DNA from: Planctomycetota bacterium
GTDB taxonomy: Bacteria > Planctomycetota > Phycisphaerae > Phycisphaerales > SM1A02
NCBI GenBank assembly: GCA_016873115.1
Contig: VGYB01000015.1
Location: 1-44,785, forward strand
Length of the DNA stretch: 44,785 bases
Direction of reading: 5' to 3'
In this document: positions 41,358-44,785 of the stretch, piece by piece
Layout: each line of letters opens with the position of its first letter
How positions within the stretch are numbered: the stretch's first letter is position 1
Made by a program: the position numbers and the translations under genes
Notes under the pieces: model-generated
Told to the model about the DNA's origin: nothing
Seen by the model: only the letters and a program-made list of their open reading frames with translations
Database searches by the model: none

Positions 41358-42863
41358 CTCCTCAGGCCAGAGCCGCTTGAGTGCGTGGATCGCCGGCTCT
41401 CCATTGATGACTGCCTTCACGCCCTGCGCCAGGAGCATCTCCGCATGGCGACGCGCCAGATCGGCGGTCAGCGTCACGGTGCCGTCGTCGCCATACTCCC
41501 GCTCGCGCGCGTGCCCACGCTTCTCCAGCATGTCCACCGCCTTGCCAGCCGAGAGCGGCAGCTGGATGCGCACGGTCACGACCGGCCCGAGCATCTGCGT
41601 GCGCACGACATCAGCGAGTGCCTCGAGGCCCTCGGCCGTACGGGCGCTGACCTCGACCGCACCCGGGCAGGCGCGGCGCAGCCGCTCGAGCCGCTCACGC
41701 GGATCCGCGATGCCGCCGTGCACCTTGGCGTACTCGGCCCAGTTCGTGCCGGACCGCGCTCTCGGGTCCTCGTCGCCATCGAGCCCATCGTCCGGGGCAG
41801 CACCGACTGGCCCGGAGAGCCCAGCACGCTCGCGGTCGCCCAGCGCATCCCACTCCGCGCACTGATCCGCCACGCGATCGAGCTTGTTGAGCACCACGAT
41901 CCGCGGCTGGTGGCTGGCTCCGATCTCATCCAGGACCTCCTCGACCGTGCCGAGCTGGCGCTCGGCGTGCGGATCGCCTGCGTCGAGCAGGATGAGGAGC
42001 ACATGTGCGGCGATCGCATCCTCGAGCGTGCTGCGGAAGCTCGCCACCAGATGGTGCGGCAAGCGGCGGATGAAGCCCACCGTGTCGCTGAGGAGGCACG
42101 ACTCGCCCCCACCAAGCTGCCACGATTCCACGCGCGTGTGCAGCGTGGCGAAGAGCTGGTCATTGGCGAAGGCTCCGCCGGCGGTCAGCGCATTGAAGAG
42201 GCTGCTCTTGCCGGCGTTCGTGTAGCCCACGATGCCCACCGTGAAGTGGTCGGCGCGGCGGCTCGCGACCTCGCGCGTGCGACGCAACTGCACCTCCGCG
42301 AGCTCGCGCTTGAGCTGCGACAGCCGGCGCTGCACGAGCCGGCGGTCGATCTCGATCTGCTTCTCGCCGGGGCCGCGCGTACCCACGCCCATCGGGGCAC
42401 CGCCGGTGACCTGGCCGAGGTGCGACCACATCGCGCGCAGGCGCGGGGCCGTGTACTCAAGCTGGGCGATCTCGACCTGCAGTTGCGCGGCACGCGTGGT
42501 GGCGCGGCCCGCGAAGATGTCGAGCACGAGCTCGCTGCGATCGAGCACCTTGCAGCTGACGGCCTCCTCGAGCGCCTGGAGCTGGCTGGGGGACAGGTCG
42601 TTGTCGAGCAGCACGACCTTGGCACCAAGTTCCTGCACCATCGCGGCCAGGGCCTCGACCTTGCCCTTGCCGAGGTAACTGTGGGGATCGGGCTTCGAGC
42701 GCCGCTGCGTCAGTTCCCCCACCACGCGCACGCCCGCGGTCTCAGCCAGCGCACGCAACTCGGACAATGGATCGGGATCGAGCTCGTCCTCGCGGGCCAG
42801 CACGCTGGCCACGATCGCGCGCTCGCGGCGGATGTCGATCTCGTCACGAAGTCCTTGCTCCAC
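41304..42863 (-). CDS. hflX: GTPase HflX
   Basis: 519 residues from a GTG. The N-terminal HflX domain is seen in GELTQRRSKPDPHSYLGKGKVEAL and the linker has RGPGEKQIEIDRRLVQRRL. The G domain has GIVGYTNAGKSSLFNALT (about 212), the switch region LHTRVESWQLGGG, LLSDTVGFIRRLPHHLV, and NKLDRV. Between NKLD and the SARTAEGL G5 loop is an insertion of about 45 residues with an acidic Gly/Asp-rich stretch (GLDGDEDPRARSG) that I do not expect in typical HflX. HflX binds and splits ribosomes. TAGAAT ends 7 bases before the GTG. Divergent from tsaD; tail overlaps the 40365 gene. Confidence 0.93.
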   Translation of the reverse strand: MEQGLRDEIDIRRERAIVASVLAREDELDPDPLSELRALAETAGVRVVGELTQRRSKPDPHSYLGKGKVEALAAMVQELGAKVVLLDNDLSPSQLQALEEAVSCKVLDRSELVLDIFAGRATTRAAQLQVEIAQLEYTAPRLRAMWSHLGQVTGGAPMGVGTRGPGEKQIEIDRRLVQRRLSQLKRELAEVQLRRTREVASRRADHFTVGIVGYTNAGKSSLFNALTAGGAFANDQLFATLHTRVESWQLGGGESCLLSDTVGFIRRLPHHLVASFRSTLEDAIAAHVLLILLDAGDPHAERQLGTVEEVLDEIGASHQPRIVVLNKLDRVADQCAEWDALGDRERAGLSGPVGAAPDDGLDGDEDPRARSGTNWAEYAKVHGGIADPRERLERLRRACPGAVEVSARTAEGLEALADVVRTQMLGPVVTVRIQLPLSAGKAVDMLEKRGHAREREYGDDGTVTLTADLARRHAEMLLAQGVKAVINGEPAIHALKRLWPEESAERAARIPLHERLFGA

Positions 42864-42910
42864 GAGGCCGATTCTAGGGGCGATGCGCCACGATGCCGTA
42901 CGCTTCGGGC
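42864..42910. promoter_or_regulatory. Divergent leaderless promoter pair hflX / tsaD
   Basis: Only 47 bases separate the two starts. Minus strand: TAGAAT (42876 to 42871), 7 bases, GTG of hflX. Plus strand: TACGCT (42899-42904), 6 bases, ATG of tsaD. Neither gene has a Shine-Dalgarno sequence or a recognisable -35, and there is no room for a leader. Confidence 0.55.
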
Positions 42911-43993
42911 ATGCTTGTCCTGGGCATCGAGACCAGTTGTGACGAGACCGCCGCCAGCGTGGTCGAACGCACCGCGGGCGCACTGCGCGTGCGCTCGAAT
43001 GTGGTCGCCAGCCAGGAAGCGTTGCACGCACCGTACGGCGGCGTGGTGCCGGAGCTCGCCAGCCGCGCCCACCTCGCCCGCATCGTGCCCACGCTCGAAC
43101 GCGCGCTGAAGGATGCCCGCGTCCGGTGGTCCGACCTCGACCGCATCGGTGTCGCGCGCTGCCCGGGCCTGATCGGCAGCCTGCTGGTCGGCGTGAGTGC
43201 GGCCAAGGGCGTGGCGTGGTCGCTCGGCAAGCCAGTCGTCCCGGTCGACCATGTGGTCGCGCACCTCGCGGCGTGCCTGCTCGATCGGCCGATGCCGGCA
43301 TGGCCGGCGCTGGGCCTGGTCGCCAGCGGTGGCCACACGAGCGTCTTCCGTCTGGATGGACCGACGGAGCCCCACCTCATCGGCTGGACGATCGACGATG
43401 CGATCGGCGAGGCCTTCGACAAGGCTGCAGCACTGCTCGGTCTGGGCTATCCGGGCGGCCCGAGGGTCGAGCGCGAGGCCGTCGGTGGCGATCCGCACGC
43501 CGTCCGACTGCCGAGTGCGTTCCTGCGCCGAGAGGGTGTCCAGTTCTCCTTCAGCGGAGTGAAGACGGCCCTGCTCTACGCCGCCCGCGGCGTGCCCGGC
43601 ACCGCGCGCCGCCCGGCACCCGCAGCTCCCCCGCTCACCCCCGATCGTGTGCGTGATCTTGCCGCAAGCTTCCAGCATGCAGCCGTCGCCAGCATCATCG
43701 AAGGACTCGACGCAGCGCTTGCGCAGTCGGGCGAGCGCCCACGGACCTTGCTCGTGGGCGGAGGCGTCAGCGCCAACAAGGCGCTCCGCTGCGCCCTCGA
43801 TGGTTGGGCGCAAGCGCATGGCATCGAATGCCGCGTGCCGAGCATGGCGCACTGCATCGACAACGCAGCAATGATCGCAGGGCTTGCCGCGCTCATGCCC
43901 GAGGCGGACGGCATCGGTGATCTTGGCTTCGTCGCCGAACCCATGAGCCGGATCGCACGCGGCGTGCGCGGTCCCACGAGAAGGGCATCGTGA
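42911..43993 (+). CDS. tsaD: tRNA N6-adenosine threonylcarbamoyltransferase
   Basis: 360 residues. TsaD transfers the threonylcarbamoyl group to A37 of ANN-decoding tRNAs. Family signatures: VLGIETSCDETAASVV, HAPYGGVVPELASRAH (metal-binding His), GSLLVGVSAAKGVAW, VASGGHTSVF, TFDDAIGEAFDKAA-type WTIDDAIGEAFDKAA, and LLVGGGVSANKALR. The first ATG at 42893 adds 6 unlikely residues (MPYASG); the second, 42911, begins at the conserved MLVLGIETSCD and lies 6 bases from a TACGCT hexamer. The next gene overlaps its stop as GTGA. Confidence 0.95.
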   Translation: MLVLGIETSCDETAASVVERTAGALRVRSNVVASQEALHAPYGGVVPELASRAHLARIVPTLERALKDARVRWSDLDRIGVARCPGLIGSLLVGVSAAKGVAWSLGKPVVPVDHVVAHLAACLLDRPMPAWPALGLVASGGHTSVFRLDGPTEPHLIGWTIDDAIGEAFDKAAALLGLGYPGGPRVEREAVGGDPHAVRLPSAFLRREGVQFSFSGVKTALLYAARGVPGTARRPAPAAPPLTPDRVRDLAASFQHAAVASIIEGLDAALAQSGERPRTLLVGGGVSANKALRCALDGWAQAHGIECRVPSMAHCIDNAAMIAGLAALMPEADGIGDLGFVAEPMSRIARGVRGPTRRAS

Positions 43994-44547
43994 GCTACCG
44001 CGTTCCCTATGTCGATCCCCGCCTGACCATGCTGCAGGCACCGCACCCGGCCACGCTCGAGGAGTCCGAGCTCCTCAAGCAGTGCACCGTCGAGTTCGGT
44101 CGCGTGAGCGGGCCCGGCGGCCAGCACCGCAATCGCGTCGACACGGCGTGCTGGGTCCAGCACACGGCGACCGGCATCGAGGCCCAGGCGACCGAACGCC
44201 GCAGCCAGGGACAGAACAAGGGCATGGCGATCTGGCGCGTTCGGCTGAAGCTCGCCGTGCACTGCCGCACGCCCACGAGCCGTGATCGCCATCAGTGCAG
44301 CGAGCTCTGGTGCCGGCGCAGGCAGGGCGAGAAGATGAGCGTGAACCCCGAACACGGGGACTATCCGGCGCTGCTTGCCGAAGCGCTCGATGTGATCGTC
44401 GCGCGCCGCTATGACGTCGCCGGTGCTGCGGGCGCCCTGGGCATCACGATGAGCCAGCTCAGCCGGCTCGTGCGCCACCACAAGCACGCCTTCGGCATGC
44501 TCAACGACGGACGCAAGGCGGTCGGGCTGGTGCCGCTGCGCAGTTGA
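43990..44547 (+). CDS. GGQ-type peptide-chain-release-factor-like protein with HTH-like tail
   Basis: 185 residues from a GTG that overlaps the tsaD stop. Residues 38-50, RVSGPGGQHRNRV, hold the GGQ tripeptide (43-45) that triggers peptidyl-tRNA hydrolysis in class I release factors, and TACWVQHTATGIEAQATERRSQGQNKGMAI continues the RF domain 3 fold. The stop-codon-recognition domain is missing. The C-terminal 50 residues (RYDVAGAAGALGITMSQLSRLV) look like a helix-turn-helix rather than the basic tail of ArfB/ICT1. It may rescue stalled ribosomes in an unusual way; that is an inference. Sharing an operon with tsaD keeps it in a translation context. Confidence 0.82.
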   Translation: MSYRVPYVDPRLTMLQAPHPATLEESELLKQCTVEFGRVSGPGGQHRNRVDTACWVQHTATGIEAQATERRSQGQNKGMAIWRVRLKLAVHCRTPTSRDRHQCSELWCRRRQGEKMSVNPEHGDYPALLAEALDVIVARRYDVAGAAGALGITMSQLSRLVRHHKHAFGMLNDGRKAVGLVPLRS

Positions 44548-44583
44548 GGCGCCCCGCGGCGTCAGCGCGCGCATCGGTTCCCG

Positions 44584-44589
44584 TACACT
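44584..44589 (+). promoter_or_regulatory. -10-like TACACT, 6 bases before GTG
   Basis: TACACT ends 6 bases before the GTG at 44596. No Shine-Dalgarno sequence is visible. Confidence 0.45.
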
Positions 44590-44595
44590 CGCCGC

Positions 44596-44785
44596 GTGCC
44601 CGATCCGCTGCTGGTCATCGCTGCAGGTGCGCTCGTCGGTGCGTTCGTCGGGCTCACCGGTGTGGGTGGTGGCGCGATCATGACGCCCATCCTGGTGCTG
44701 GGCTTCGGCATCGATCCCGTGGTCGCCATTGCGACGGACCTGCTCTTCGCCGCGATCGTCAAGATTGCGGCCGGCGCGGTTCACT
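44596..44785 (+). CDS. TauE/SafE-family permease (5' part; runs off the window)
   Basis: 63 residues are visible from a GTG to the window edge. The N-terminal membrane segment is rich in Gly (AGALVGAFVGLTGVGGGAIMTP), the conserved first signature of the TauE/SafE sulfite/organosulfonate exporter family, followed by a second segment (VVAIATDLLFAAIVKIAAGAV). The family uses about eight membrane helices in about 250 residues, so most of the gene is missing. TACACT lies 6 bases before the start. The substrate cannot be inferred. Confidence 0.8.
   Translation, partial: MPDPLLVIAAGALVGAFVGLTGVGGGAIMTPILVLGFGIDPVVAIATDLLFAAIVKIAAGAVH

Noticed and set aside
42893-42910. ATG at 42893 as tsaD start
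   Set aside because: It would place the start upstream of the -10-like hexamer at 42899 and add six non-conserved residues; the ATG at 42911 matches the family N-terminus.

Overview
The window is GC-rich (roughly two thirds G+C by eye), densely packed chromosomal DNA that reads as a planctomycete, most likely of the Phycisphaerae/Phycisphaerales. The pointers are exported proteins with planctomycete-type dockerin repeats, a pseudopilin, the three-gene squalene route HpnC-HpnD-HpnE, a GGQ release-factor-like protein placed after tsaD, a secreted protein with a C-x4-CH haem-like site, and a dnaA that does not sit beside dnaN or gyrB. This assignment is an inference from gene content; there is no rRNA here.

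Layout. 1-5414: the end of rmuC, a sugar-phosphate isomerase-like gene on the minus strand, then two exported proteins of unknown function. 5418-9785: a minus-strand operon hpnC-hpnD-hpnE-queG whose genes all overlap by 4 bases. ispH starts divergently from it and overlaps rlmN, so the isoprenoid precursor step and the squalene steps share one 54-base intergenic region. 12005-16234: a very large, apparently cofactor-less relative of indolepyruvate:ferredoxin oxidoreductase and a HAD phosphatase. 16282-18331: a membrane protein and a RluD-type pseudouridine synthase. 18334-20532: obgE, rpmA and a secreted protein. 20588-25995: a GNAT protein, dnaA, a helical-repeat exported protein and a DegT-like protein that has lost its PLP lysine. 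26048-28543: tRNA-Thr(CGT) and a HEAT-like exported protein.

28683-31478 is the most interesting stretch. A well-formed cobalamin (B12) riboswitch precedes a tight four-gene cluster: a dockerin-tailed exported protein, a pseudopilin, a small BFD-type [2Fe-2S] protein and a SAM methyltransferase. This looks like a B12-controlled surface system without the usual BtuB-type transporter beside it.

31496-37761 is a minus-strand operon pckA-ilvA-nadE-mutL. It is followed by tRNA-His(GTG) with a nitrilase-family gene starting 11 bases after it, a protein with a Ser/Arg-rich basic tail, tRNA-Phe(GAA), a stand-alone MshEN-domain protein, an uncharacterised gene that overlaps hflX tail to tail, then divergent hflX and tsaD, the GGQ protein, and the start of a TauE/SafE permease.

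A recurring regulatory theme is a TANNNT -10 hexamer ending only 6-7 bases (sometimes 10) before the start codon, often a GTG with no Shine-Dalgarno sequence. It is seen at about ten genes and suggests that many of these mRNAs are leaderless. I used it to choose several starts.
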